From Sporothrix humicola (Eukaryota > Ascomycota > Sordariomycetes > Ophiostomatales > Ophiostomataceae), in contig WNYE01000047.1 of assembly GCA_021396245.1 (NCBI GenBank), positions 124,001 through 188,000 of the forward strand: DNA of 64,000 bases. Reading direction: 5' to 3'. The notes beneath the pieces are model-generated. The model worked only from the letters and a program-made list of their open reading frames with translations, made no database searches and was not told the origin of the DNA. Shown here piece by piece: positions 33,385 through 44,001 of the stretch (positions are counted from its first letter, which is position 1; the number at the start of each line of letters is the position of its first letter). Both the position numbers and the translations under genes were made by a program.

Positions 33385-36300
33385 TTACTGGTTTCGTGTT
33401 AGCGTGGTGCTGCGCTCACGCCCACTCCCACTCCCATTTCCACTTCCGCCCATCGGCACCGACGCGGCGCCGTCCTGCAACGGCACGCCACCAGGAATGC
33501 GCTGCAACAGGGGAACAGGCGGCGCGTCCCCTCTGCTCTCTCTAGAAGGACGGCCGCCATGGTGCGCCAGGCTGCGGCTGCGCGAAAAGGCCGCAGCGAC
33601 CGCAGCCGATGAGGACGTCATTGTCTGTGAGCGGCCACTCTGGTAGGAGGCCTGACTCTGAGAGTGTCCCTGGGCCTGATCGCGACGGAATAGGTTGGCA
33701 TTCGATGGCGGCGGCACTGCTCCACCCAGCACTTTCTGTCTGACGCCCATCGAGGCAGCCACCTGCGCCTTGCGGTCCGTGGCTAGGTCTACTAGGTGCG
33801 TCGTCCCTGGAGGCGCGCGCACGCCGTGGCCCTTGCCCTCCTTGGACCATTGGGGCGCTTCCTGGAACTTTGGTGTGAGGTCGATGAGAGGAGCGGGCAT
33901 GTTTGGTGCAGATTGTTGTTGTTGTTGTTGCAGCTGCTGTTGTACGGCCTGCTGTTGCTGGAGTAGAAGGAGCTGTTGACTAAGTGGCGGCGGCGCAGAG
34001 CCGGGGCCGGTTGTGCGACGGGTCGACCGGCTGCGGGCCATGGATGCTTCGCGCTCGGCCTGTTGTTGCTGTTGTTGCTGCTGCTGCTGCTGGAGAAGCT
34101 GTGGGAACTGCAGACCCAGGGGAATGTCCTCGCCAGAGTGGGGCCGAGACGACGACGGTGTCACTTCACGAATGGACTTGCTGCGCTGCCGGGCACTGTG
34201 CTCACTGGCCGACGGGAACCACGACGTCTCGGCACCGGCAGCCGCCGTCAGGCCCTTGAACGAGCCGCTGGACGACTGGTGGTGGTGGCGTTCACGGTCG
34301 CGGACACCAGATGCCTGAGTCGCTGCCGAGTCGGCTCGCCGGCGCTCTTCGTAGTTGTTGTTGCCCAGGAGAGAGCGTGTCCTCGAGTCGGTCGCAACAG
34401 GCTCCGAACGGTCGAGATCCAGAGTCGGGTCAAAGTCGCCAATGCCGCCAAAGAGGGAGCCGGCCGTCGAGAATCTGGCAGGATTGTCGGTCTGCGTGGC
34501 CGACTTACGGCTCATGGATCGCTGCAGCGTGTTCTTGCGGAGTGTTGCCGACGACGAGGGCGGCATGGGGACAGCCGCCTGGGCAGCAATCTGCTGACGC
34601 TGCTGCTGCTGCTGCTGCTCTTCCTCCAGCTTCTTCTTTTTCGTGGCGTTGCGCCCGGGCAAGCAAAGATGCTTGTTCACCAGGTACCAGCTGCGCCAGG
34701 CAAAGATGCGGTCGTAGAACATGCGGGCCTGTGTCGGGTCGTCGGTCGAGAAAAAGTGCACATAGTTGTCCGTGTTCAGAAAGACGGTCGTGCGCTGCTG
34801 ACTTTTGACGGCAAAACAGTACGTCTTGGGCGGCCTGAGGTGTTTGCGCATTTGCGACTCGGTGGGCGTGTAAATGTCGTAATCACTAAGATGGCACAGG
34901 TTCTGGAAGTCGCTGTTGTTGTTGTTATTGTTGCTCGAGTTGCTGGTCTCGCTGGCCAAGAACGCCAGGCGGCTCTCGTCGGCCTTTTTCGACGCCACCA
35001 TCTGGCCCGTTTCTTCCACCAGAGTAATAAACCGCTTGTTCCAGCGGCCCGGCTTCTGCGAGTGGTACATGCTCATAAAGATGAAGCCGGGCGGGTGGGT
35101 CGACTTGCTGCGCGAAACCGACGACAGGTCTAGGTCGCTCGCGTGGCCGTTGCGGCCGACGCTGTCGCTGCTCGTGATGGCGCCGACGTCGTCGGGGGTG
35201 CTGTTGCTCTTGGAAAACAAGCCCTTTTTCTCCTTGGGCGACCGATCACCGCCCGAAGCAGCCTTCATGGCGGCACCGCTCTCTTCGGACAGCATGACCA
35301 CAAAGGCGTTGTCGTTGTCGGTATCCCACGAGCCCATAATGTCCTTGATGCGCTCGTACCGCCGCAGACGCCGTTCAAGACCGAGGCGCGTGTAGCTCTC
35401 GATCAGAGCGCAGCCGGCCAGGTTGATGCCGCGGGGCAGCAGTTCGGTCGCAAGGTCGAGGGCGTCGCCGACTGTCGTCTCCGCCGTAAAGGGCACGTTG
35501 ACAGAGAATTGCCGGCAGCGGACAATAATGTGCTGAAATGTTAGTGGCGGACAATTATTCGACGGGTAACATGACGGACTCACCTTGTTGGCTCCACTTC
35601 CTGGCGCAGAGGATGGGGCATCCATGAATGGCGGGAGAGCGGCGGACGATGCAGATGTAGCAGTGGTTGCGGCGCTGGAGGGAAGAGGAGGTTCGGAGCC
35701 GCTGTGGCCGCGGCTGCTCGTATAAGACGTTGGCGGGCGAGACGAGGGTGGCCCGTTGGGACTGTCGGGTGAGGAAACAGACGTTCTGGTGGGTAGCGGC
35801 TCGATGGAGGTGGCAAAGGCCGTGGCAGTAGGAGTCGGCGGTGCGGCAGACGAAAGACCACGGCGGCGGGTCAGGAACGAAAACTTGTCGCGGACAGGAC
35901 TCTTGGGCGGCAGATTGGAGGTGGCAGACTGGTGGTTTTCGAGCTCGCGCTCCAGACGTTCCAAATCCTTTCTCTTCTGCTCGGCCAGCAAGCGCTCGGC
36001 CTCTGCTTCGCGTCGTGCAACTTCGTCCGAGTTGCCAGCGAGCAGCATCTCGTGTTGGTCAGCGCCAGAGACCATGCCGCGGGCCCTTGCTGACGGCAGT
36101 GGTACGAGGATAGGTGCAGACGTGGGTGTAGCCCCAGCTGCAGGAGCAGGCATTTGTGTCGTTGCAAATGCAGATGCATGCATTGGTGCAGAAGCAGATT
36201 CAGGTGGAGATGTGTCGAGACGAGTCGGGCGCAGTGGGGGTGGCCGGTGTCGTGAGCGGTCCGCCGGGGTTGCTGAAGATGGAGAAGAAGATGGATACGA

Positions 36301-36840
36301 AGACGATGCAGACGCAGATGGGGCTGGGGCAGTGCTTCCCGACGACAGTTGTTGCCTCTGTTGTTGGAGTTGTTGCTGGTGCTGCTGATGATATTGCTGG
36401 GGTGCTGGTGGCGCTGGTGGCGCATGTCGTACAGCGTCAGCCATGTTCCGGCTGCCGTTGAGACTGTGTTGACCAGAACCATTGTGGCCATTTAAACTCG
36501 TCACTCCGCTTCCATGTCCATTTCCGTTTGGCATTGCTGGCATCGGCGGCCGGACATCATTGTGAAAGACGGGGACGGAGGGGGCCACCGGGGTCGGCCG
36601 GCGAGACGAGAGGTCGCTGTAGCCGCTGCTGCTGCTGGTCGTGCCATTGCTGTTTGTGCTGCTCGAAGTCGTGAGGGCTGACGTTTGTGATCCAGATCCA
36701 GATCCAGGGCTGTTTGTCGTTGTCGTCGTTGCTGCCGGCTCGACAAACCTGCGCGACTCCGGCACGTTCTTGCCGCGGATGGTCCGATACCGCGACGGCT
36801 TTAGCGGCTGCGCCTGCGGGGGATCGGTTGCCGCCGGCAT
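33385..36840 (-). CDS. Large RA-PH domain scaffold protein (MRL/Grb7-like architecture)
   Basis: Likely adaptor binding a Ras-family GTPase and phosphoinositides at the cortex. The frame is open throughout, but a 51-nt in-phase intron (35583-35533; GTGAGT donor, ACTAAC branch point, TTTCAG acceptor) lies between codons 419 and 420; spliced length is 1134 residues. Residues 1-415 are disordered and Pro/Ser/Thr-rich. A Ras-association domain covers about 420-500 (HIIVRCRQFSVNVPF ... NDNAFVVM). A PH domain covers about 566-690, starting PPGFIFMSMYHS and ending in FYDRIFAWRSWYLV. The remainder is disordered with Gln runs and many RSxS-type kinase sites. The tandem RA-PH order resembles animal RIAM/lamellipodin and Grb7/10; the fungal function is unknown to me. 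Confidence 0.85.
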   Translation of the reverse strand: MPAATDPPQAQPLKPSRYRTIRGKNVPESRRFVEPAATTTTTNSPGSGSGSQTSALTTSSSTNSNGTTSSSSGYSDLSSRRPTPVAPSVPVFHNDVRPPMPAMPNGNGHGSGVTSLNGHNGSGQHSLNGSRNMADAVRHAPPAPPAPQQYHQQHQQQLQQQRQQLSSGSTAPAPSASASSSYPSSSPSSATPADRSRHRPPPLRPTRLDTSPPESASAPMHASAFATTQMPAPAAGATPTSAPILVPLPSARARGMVSGADQHEMLLAGNSDEVARREAEAERLLAEQKRKDLERLERELENHQSATSNLPPKSPVRDKFSFLTRRRGLSSAAPPTPTATAFATSIEPLPTRTSVSSPDSPNGPPSSRPPTSYTSSRGHSGSEPPLPSSAATTATSASSAALPPFMDAPSSAPGSGANKVSPSCYPSNNCPPLTFQHIIVRCRQFSVNVPFTAETTVGDALDLATELLPRGINLAGCALIESYTRLGLERRLRRYERIKDIMGSWDTDNDNAFVVMLSEESGAAMKAASGGDRSPKEKKGLFSKSNSTPDDVGAITSSDSVGRNGHASDLDLSSVSRSKSTHPPGFIFMSMYHSQKPGRWNKRFITLVEETGQMVASKKADESRLAFLASETSNSSNNNNNNSDFQNLCHLSDYDIYTPTESQMRKHLRPPKTYCFAVKSQQRTTVFLNTDNYVHFFSTDDPTQARMFYDRIFAWRSWYLVNKHLCLPGRNATKKKKLEEEQQQQQQRQQIAAQAAVPMPPSSSATLRKNTLQRSMSRKSATQTDNPARFSTAGSLFGGIGDFDPTLDLDRSEPVATDSRTRSLLGNNNYEERRRADSAATQASGVRDRERHHHQSSSGSFKGLTAAAGAETSWFPSASEHSARQRSKSIREVTPSSSRPHSGEDIPLGLQFPQLLQQQQQQQQQQQAEREASMARSRSTRRTTGPGSAPPPLSQQLLLLQQQQAVQQQLQQQQQQSAPNMPAPLIDLTPKFQEAPQWSKEGKGHGVRAPPGTTHLVDLATDRKAQVAASMGVRQKVLGGAVPPPSNANLFRRDQAQGHSQSQASYQSGRSQTMTSSSAAVAAAFSRSRSLAHHGGRPSRESRGDAPPVPLLQRIPGGVPLQDGAASVPMGGSGNGSGSGRERSTTLTRNQ

Positions 36841-39184
36841 GGTGGGCGATGTTTGTCAGAAGAAGGAGAATGAGAGAAAAAGAAGGAAAAAGAAAAGAAA
36901 GGAGAAAAAGTGATTGACGAGAACAAGGGAAGAAAAGAAGTGCCTTCAGCCTTTGGACGGCAGGCGCAAACGAGGTGGGAAGGAGGGAAGGAACGACTGG
37001 GCGCGGGTGTCGATCGCGTGACGAGGAATTAGGAAAGAGGAAATTCGGCTTCAGGGAACGTCGTTTGTTGTCGTTCGTCGGCTGTTTGTCGTGTGTTTCC
37101 TCGTGGACGCGCGTGCCAGTCGGTTATTCTTGTATTTTTGTGTGTATGGAATCCGTCTGGAGTATCGTCGGCTGCATGGAGCAGCGGCGCTGGAATGCAG
37201 TTCAATGCGGAGAAGGAGAAACGACGTGAGCTGGTTGGCGCTCCATTCTCTGAGAGAAGAATGCGAGGGACGGCACGATGTAAATACGGAGTGAGACGAG
37301 ACGAGGCGAGTGTTGGCGAGGGAGGCGCGCAAGATGAGATGGCGTGAAGACGAGAGACGCGCCGACAAAAGAAAGCAAAGGGAGAGAGATGAAGAAATGT
37401 GAAATGACGATGGGGTGGACAGCCAGGCAAAAGGAATTAAAAATAAATTCTGGGAAATATCGAAGACCACTGGCCAGCCCAAGACCCCCAAGAAAAAGAA
37501 AGACGATCCTGCGGGTATATTAAGACCAACCTTGTTCGGGGCGAGGCAACGTTGACGTTGTGGATAAAGTCGAGTTTTTGCGAGAGCGCTCTTTCTTTTT
37601 TGGGCAGTCTTTCGTCTTTCGTCTGGTCTTTAGTCTTTCACGTCAGTTTACGTTGGCGTATGGCGTATTCCTCTTATTTTAGCTCGTCGGTCTGCCCCTT
37701 CTTTAGTTCTCTAGGGCAGGCACGCGCAATTTAGTTCGGACGGTCCTTTCTCGCTCTGAATGCTGTGAATGGAGGACACAACGGTTGCTCGTCATAGGCA
37801 CCAGGCGAATGAGAACGCCGGGAAGGAGCAAAGAACACATGAAATGGAAACCAGGGAAGGAGCAGCTGAAAGCCAATATCGTCATGGCCAACAGCCAAGG
37901 CTTCTTTTTGTTCTTTTAGTTCCTTTTCGTCTGTTGTTCCGTCGTGATACACGACATCGACGTGTTCTATTCCCTCATTTTTACTTTTCTTGTGCCTATT
38001 TTTTACCTTTTTTCGTCTTCTTTCTTACTATTTCTTCCTAGCCTGTACCTAACTCCATTGTTTCAGGGACCGGTCGTGGGCCGTGCCTGCCAGAAAAGAA
38101 CAGAAACCAGCCTTGGAGTGGGGTCTTCTATGGTCTCCCCCTGTCGAGGACAGTTCTCGGCGCCCGAGTGAACGGAAAGGCGTTCCTCCCAGTTCCCAGT
38201 GCGCCAGCGTGTGCCCAATGTGGAAAGTTGGAGTTACGCGTGTTAGTGCGTGGCGGAGGCAGAGGAGGAAAGAACACCTGAGAACACCTCGCGTACACAG
38301 TAGTCGTACCTGCTTACTCGCCAAGGCTTGCTTCTGCGCGTTGAGATTTAAGATGATGGGCGTACGAATCTTGGTTGGCAAAGATGAAAAGACGGGACAG
38401 CGCCCAAGACGAGATGAAGGATGAGGACGGCACACAGAGGCGGCACGCCAGGAACGAAAATGCAAGGAACAATGCACGGAAGGTGAGGCTGTCTGCATGA
38501 AGAACTCGCGAAAATCAAAAGGGGCAAGGAGGACGAGAAGGATGAGGGACGAGAAAAAAAAAGAGTGAAAAAAGCCGAGGAGGCACACGATATCGTGGAG
38601 TACGACGTACAAGCTCGATGCAGAAACAAAACGAATCAAACGCAGTTCTTCCGTTCTCTAGTTCTCTATCCTTTCAACGTCGTCTGTTTGCCCGTATTAC
38701 GGGCCACAGCCAACGGTTCCTGCTTCCCGTTATGTCTACTGTTCCTTCCACGAAAGGGGCAGTGCAGGCACGAACTACGGAGTACAGATGCAAGCAAAAT
38801 TGGCAAGAGCGACTGTCAGCCAACAGGCAGCGAAATTCGGGCTGCAAAATGCTCGTGACTGATTTCGCATTTCGGATTCGACTTTGATGTGATTTCTTCT
38901 CGTAAATTACTCAAAAAATACCGTTACACTGAGCCCCAGGACGTGCCCCAGCCCAACGAACCAGGGTGCCTGGACCCTTCGAATAAAAAATAACTTTTGA
39001 AACGCGCTTCCCGAAGGAAACCCTTGTCTGGCTGATTCTGAGGAGACAAGACGGCACCAATTGACCGAAGCATCGACCAGCATCACCTCAACCCTATCGA
39101 GCCATCGAGCCAGGCGATCTACCCACGGCGAATGCCGTCGATGCATTCTGTTCCTTCAACATCACGAGACCGCCGTCACTTCTC
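36841..39184. other. Intergenic region, no gene seen
   Basis: 2.3 kb holding the upstream region of the RA-PH gene on the left and the 3' side of the MAT2B-like gene on the right. Copies of the TACGGAGT motif lie at 37285-37292 and 38776-38785. Short open frames (up to 196 codons) are low-complexity and show no domain. Confidence 0.5.
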
Positions 39185-40211
39185 TCAATGACGGAACGCC
39201 TTCAGGTTGCGCCGCCACCAGTCATTAAAGTTTTGCGTGTGCACCGGGATGCCAATCTCCTTCAAAGCCTTGGTGCTGAGGTGGCAGTCGTACGGCCGCT
39301 GCACGCCGCCGGGGACGTTGCCGCCGGTGGGGTCGGCCTCGAGGCGGTCGAGGGGCAGGCCTAGCACTTCGGCGAGCAGCTGGCAGATCTCGTACTTTGT
39401 GTAGCGGTCCTCGCTCGAGAACTGGAGGACAGGCGGGAGGGTCGACGAAGGATCGGCGGTCGTGTACTTGACGGCGATATCTACAGGGAGAGTTAGCAGC
39501 GATCACAACTAGGAGTGAGACAAAAAGATAATCGGCGGTTTGGGTTCACCCACCCTTCAGAACACGCGCAACATCCTCGGTGTTAGTGGGGTAGCGGATG
39601 GACCAGTGGTCCATCTTGGCCGAGACGCCGGGCTCCTGGACCTTGGTGACGGTGTCTAGCAAAGTGTTGACGGCGCTCTCGGCGGGCTTCTCGGCGGGGC
39701 CATACAGGACGGGCACACGAAGCACAACAGCCCGTCCGCTAGTCTTCTCCTGCGAGTACACACCCAGCACCGCCTTTTCGCCGTCCAGCTTGCTCTCTCC
39801 ATATAAATTGGGCGGCGACGGTGTCGTGTCGGCCTCGTACGGCGCCTCGCCCTTGGTGCCGGGAAAGACGTAGTCGGTCGAGATGTAGATGAGGACCACA
39901 TTGCGGGCCGCGCACAGCGACGCCAGCGACTTGGACGCGTCAATGTTGAGCCGCTTCGTGCCCTGCGGGTCCTTGTCGACCTTGTCGGGGAAGCGGTTGG
40001 CCGCGCAGTGGACGACGACCGTGGGGTTGACGTCTTCGAGGACGGCAGACACGGCGGACGGATCCTCCAAGTCCACCTTGCGCAGGGTGGTGCCATTGGC
40101 GCGCGAAAAGGCCGTGCCGGTCACGGTCCAGCCGTCCTGCTCGAAAGCCTTGACGACCTGGCGGCCGAGCAGGCCCGAGGCGCCGGTAACGAGCACGCGT
40201 TTGTCTGTCAT
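39185..40211 (-). CDS. MAT2B / RmlD-like NAD(P)-binding reductase
   Basis: Extended short-chain dehydrogenase. Exons 40211-39554 and 39480-39185 with a 73-nt intron (GTGGGT donor, TGTAG acceptor) give 317 residues. I chose the ATG at 40211 since MTDKRVLVTGASGLLGRQV places the Rossmann motif (GASGLLG) at the usual distance. The active-site elements are YISTDYVFPG (Thr/Ser and the first strand) and YGESK (YxxxK). The C-terminal half carries the RmlD substrate-binding block (SIRYPTNTEDVARVLK, DRYTKYEICQLLAEVLGL). The nearest families are dTDP-4-dehydrorhamnose reductase and the regulatory beta subunit of methionine adenosyltransferase; in fungi without a rhamnose gene nearby, the MAT2B-like reading is a little more likely, but the two cannot be separated here. 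Confidence 0.9.
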
Positions 40212-41789
40212 TTTGTCGTGCGAGTGTAGATGGTGTTTCGATTGTGTATCGTACAAAGTATGTTCTCTCCAAGTTCATCAATGCAGCGACGGCAGATATA
40301 AATGTAGAGCTTCCAGAAGCTGTCTGTCTGGTGGGAACATTACTGTGTAAAAGACCCATGGCGGGGCTCTTCAGCGAGCAAAACTGCGGCCGTTGTCACA
40401 GTCGGCGTATTGTTCGGCAGTGGTTGTGCACTAAACTGTCGTAAACGCTGAAAATAGCGGCACGACGTCATTCTCCATTGTATTTCTGTATCTTATCTCC
40501 AATGGTAGGACTTAACAGAGGGTGAAAGGCACACAAAGAGAGAAAGAGATTTTCTTTTTCGCCTTCTCCAACACTGTAACCCCGACCGTTTATTTGAGTC
40601 ACTGTCACTTTGGCCCAGTTTATGTTTCATCTGTTTATATTGTGGGATACTGTCAAGGATATCTCGTTTGTGAAATTGTGACAGCCCATCAGGGTGCTTC
40701 TGGCCATCTTCGATGTTGATATTTGATCAGTGTCGTGTGCCATTGATATATTCCTCTGTAAGTTTAGGCATTGTTATATTTGTCTGCGTGTTGGGATTTC
40801 TAATGGGTTTTTTGTTTGGTTTATTTACTTTTCAACGAAATTATTTATTTTTGTCTTTATTTTTCAACTTTTCCAACTGAACTTTTCTAAACCGATGTAT
40901 TAAGTGCACGAAAGCTTCAATACATAATTAATTTCCACGAAATAGATAAAGAATGAAAGTGAAAATATTCGTTCTTGAGAAAAATTAATCCTCTCACCAT
41001 CTCACCTTTCTCTCGGATGTCGCCGTTTGTCCTTTGTCCTCGCTGACTTCGAGTCTCGTTTCCGCCGTTTGCTGTGCATTAATGTGAGGCACACTCATGC
41101 GCGCTGTAAGCGCGTGAATGCGGGTACAAGAGAGTACAAGAGTGTCCGCGCACTATCCTGTGCCTAGCGCGTACTTTTCCGTACCACTTAAAACCCCTCC
41201 CCTGTCGGGCTCGCGTGTCAACCCCTCCCGCTACGGTCCCTCCTTCCCGTGACCACTCCTAGGCCACTTCCAACGCAAGAAAGAAGCGCCCAGAATCCCG
41301 CTGCCTCGCTTTCATTGACTGTCGCCTGCCGGCTAGGCTCTGGCAGGGCGGCTTAGGCCTGGGCCATTCGCTTTTTCGGGTTTCGTCTTTTTTTCTGTCC
41401 CTCCTTTCCTTCCCTTTTCTCTCAGATCTGACAATACAATCCCGGATGCATCACGTAACCGCTTTTTAATCGCTTTTCCTTCTCTCTTTCCTGGTTTTCA
41501 TTATTTTATCGTTCCTGCCTGCCACGCATTTACATCTGCATCTCCTTTTCCTGCTGCCTCCAGCCACCAACCTCCAGACTCTCGACTCTTGTCTCTTGTC
41601 TCCATCTTTCGCCGACTACAAAACGGTGACCGCCTCCTTAGTCTCGTTATCGCCCTCCGTCATCGCACCCGATTCTTTCGACATTGCCATCGACGACGCC
41701 CGAGTACTTTCAGATCCTCAACCACGACCAAATCCTATTCAAAATAAACAACAAAACCATTTGACTCGACATCTCCTCCCGTCACAACC
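40212..41789. promoter_or_regulatory. Divergent region MAT2B-like / CDC34
   Basis: 1.6 kb. 40,560-40,990 is AT-rich but keeps CpA dinucleotides, so it is not RIP-damaged. 41,380-41,780 is CT-rich leader of CDC34, ending in CACAACCATGA. No gene seen. Confidence 0.5.
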
Positions 41790-42617
41790 ATGAGTGGTGC
41801 TAAGCAGCGGTTAATGTCTGAGCTGAACGCTCTGCAAAAAGAGAAATGGCTGAACATTGATGTATGTCTCTAGCCCTGAGGAACAAGCGGATGTGATGTC
41901 GACGGCATGACGGACATGACGGACACTACAGACACACATACTAACATACTCCAGGCCGACGACCTCTTCCGGTGGCGGGTCAGCCTGATGATTATCAATC
42001 CCGACAGCGACTTTTACGGCGGCTACTTTAACGTGAGTCCAGACACGAGACCAACAGAAAGAAGAAAAGAAGAAAAGACAGAATACTGACATGTCCAGGG
42101 CGAGATCAAATTCTCTTCCGACTACCCCTACAAGCCCCCCGTCTTCCGCTTCACCCCGACCATCAACCACCCCAACGTCTACCCCGACGGCCGTCTCTGC
42201 ATCTCGATCCTCCACAGCCCAGGCGACGACATTATGAGCGGCGAGCAGGCCGGCGAGCGCTGGTCGCCTCTCCAAGGCGTCGAGTCGGTGATGTTATCGA
42301 TTCTCCTCCTCCTTGACAACCCAGAAATCAACTCCCCCGCCAACGTCGACGCCAGCGTCGAGTTCCGCGACCGGTACCCCGAGTACAAGCAAAAGGCGCG
42401 GGCCGCCGTCGAGCGCTCCAAGCGCGACATCCCCGCCGGCTTTGTGATGCCCACCACGTTTGTCGAGGAGCCGCCGGTCAAGAAGCAGGAAAACGACGAC
42501 GCCTTCTGGGCCGAGAGCGACGAGGAGCTCGATTTCGGCAGCGACAGCGACGAGGACGAGGACATGGGCCAGGACGACGACGAAGACGAGGACGACAGCG
42601 AAGACGAGACGGAGTGA
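41790..42617 (+). CDS. CDC34: Cdc34-type ubiquitin-conjugating enzyme E2
   Basis: E2 that works with SCF ligases to build Lys48 chains on cell-cycle regulators. Three exons, 41790-41861, 41955-42032 and 42099-42617, with introns of 93 and 66 nt, give 222 residues. The UBC fold includes HPN (74-76) and catalytic Cys84 in PDGRLCISIL. Right after it comes the acidic loop insertion (HSPGDDIMSGEQAGE) that marks the Cdc34/Ubc7 group. The long acidic C-terminal tail, nearly all Asp/Glu/Ser (from about 190), separates Cdc34 from Ubc7 and is the part known to bind the SCF basic canyon. The Ser residues in the tail are in CK2-like contexts. Both introns are phase 0. Confidence 0.95.
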
Positions 42618-44001
42618 AAGTGGCATGCACCTGCAGCGTGTGATGTCGTTTCTCCCCTTTCCTTTTCTGCCTTTGATCTTCAGCGTGGTGTTCTGGGTTG
42701 TGCTTCTCTCCGGCCTCTGTCCGTCCCTCTCGCTTTCCTCATTCCTTTTTCGCAGTCTCTTGACGAGACTCTCTCTCATTTCCCCAGCATAGCGCGCACC
42801 TGGTGGTGCTTCTCCCTTTCCCTTTCCCTCTTTTTCTCTCGTCCCTCATCCTCCACGTTTGTATATGATTTGTGATTTACACGGCGTTTATATAGGGACT
42901 TTACTGCGCGCATGGTGTCTGGAAAGATCTTTCGGTGGTTTAGTGCTTTGCTTGCTAGATTTAGACGGTTATATCGTTTGTCTTGACAATACTTTGTCTT
43001 CTCTATTTCCCGTGATCCTCTGAATTCTGTTGCGCTATGTAATATCGTGATAGTTGCACCTGGATGGTCTGTCGTCTTGTCACCTTGGCCACTCTAGACT
43101 CTGGCGCTGTAGCCTTCTGTAATCACCAAAGCCTTGGCGCTAGCGGCCAATGAGAGGCGCCATCTCACTCTTATTTCACAGGCGAAATCTCCCCCATTTC
43201 TCAAAATTCAATAGCGAAGCGCCCACTGCAACGTGAGCCGCTAAACCCTCTGTGGCCCTTTTCGGAGTGCTGATGCAAGGCTCCCAAAGTCCGCTCTTTG
43301 CCGCCCAGCTCTCGCTCTTGCTCTGTCGTCCACTGCTTCGCAACAGGCGAAGTTCTTTTCGTCGCCGCCTGGTCCTAACAGAGCTACCAACGTCACCACA
43401 TTACCTTTTCTCACCTAGCACACGTAACACTACCTCCACCGAAAGCGAAAAAGCATCGACATAAACTTGCGACGACGTCTCCTTTCGACACAGCATTTCG
43501 AGGAGTTTTACCTTTACACCATCTCTTAACGACGAGCATTCTTTTGTCGCTTTTCGTCTTTTTCGTCTTTCTTTTGCCAGCGCCCGTCATATTCTTTCGA
43601 TTCTCTTTTCCTTGCTGCCTGGCTGAATTCGACAGAAAGCTCGGGGGCCAAAAATCGGAACCAGAAACAGGATCCCCCTCCCTTTCTTCTCGTTGGCCGC
43701 TTCCTCTTCGACTCCGTCGAACAGTCAGTCGCGCCGTCCCCTGATCGATCATCCTACTTCCATCGACGACGAGATATCCTACCACGAGCGACAGCAACAG
43801 CGACATCGACATCAGCGAAGCTTAGCCATCGAAGCTAGCCTTGATCCTTCCCCTTCTACATCGCAACTTCCCTCCCTTTGGCAACCTCGACCTTCCAACG
43901 AAGCTTTCCTCTCCATCTTCGCTCCAGCTTGCAGCTGAGTGCTGCTCGCTGTCTCCTTCGTCCCCTCCTCGCCCTCTCTTCAACTCCCTCGACAAACCGC
44001 C
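42618..44001. promoter_or_regulatory. Spacer CDC34 / pseudo-USP gene
   Basis: 1.4 kb holding the CDC34 3' region and a pyrimidine-rich leader of the next gene (43,250-43,990). No gene recognised. Confidence 0.5.

Noticed and set aside
40560..40990. AT-rich block as a second RIP relic
   Set aside because: CpA/TpG remain common and there are no terminal repeats.
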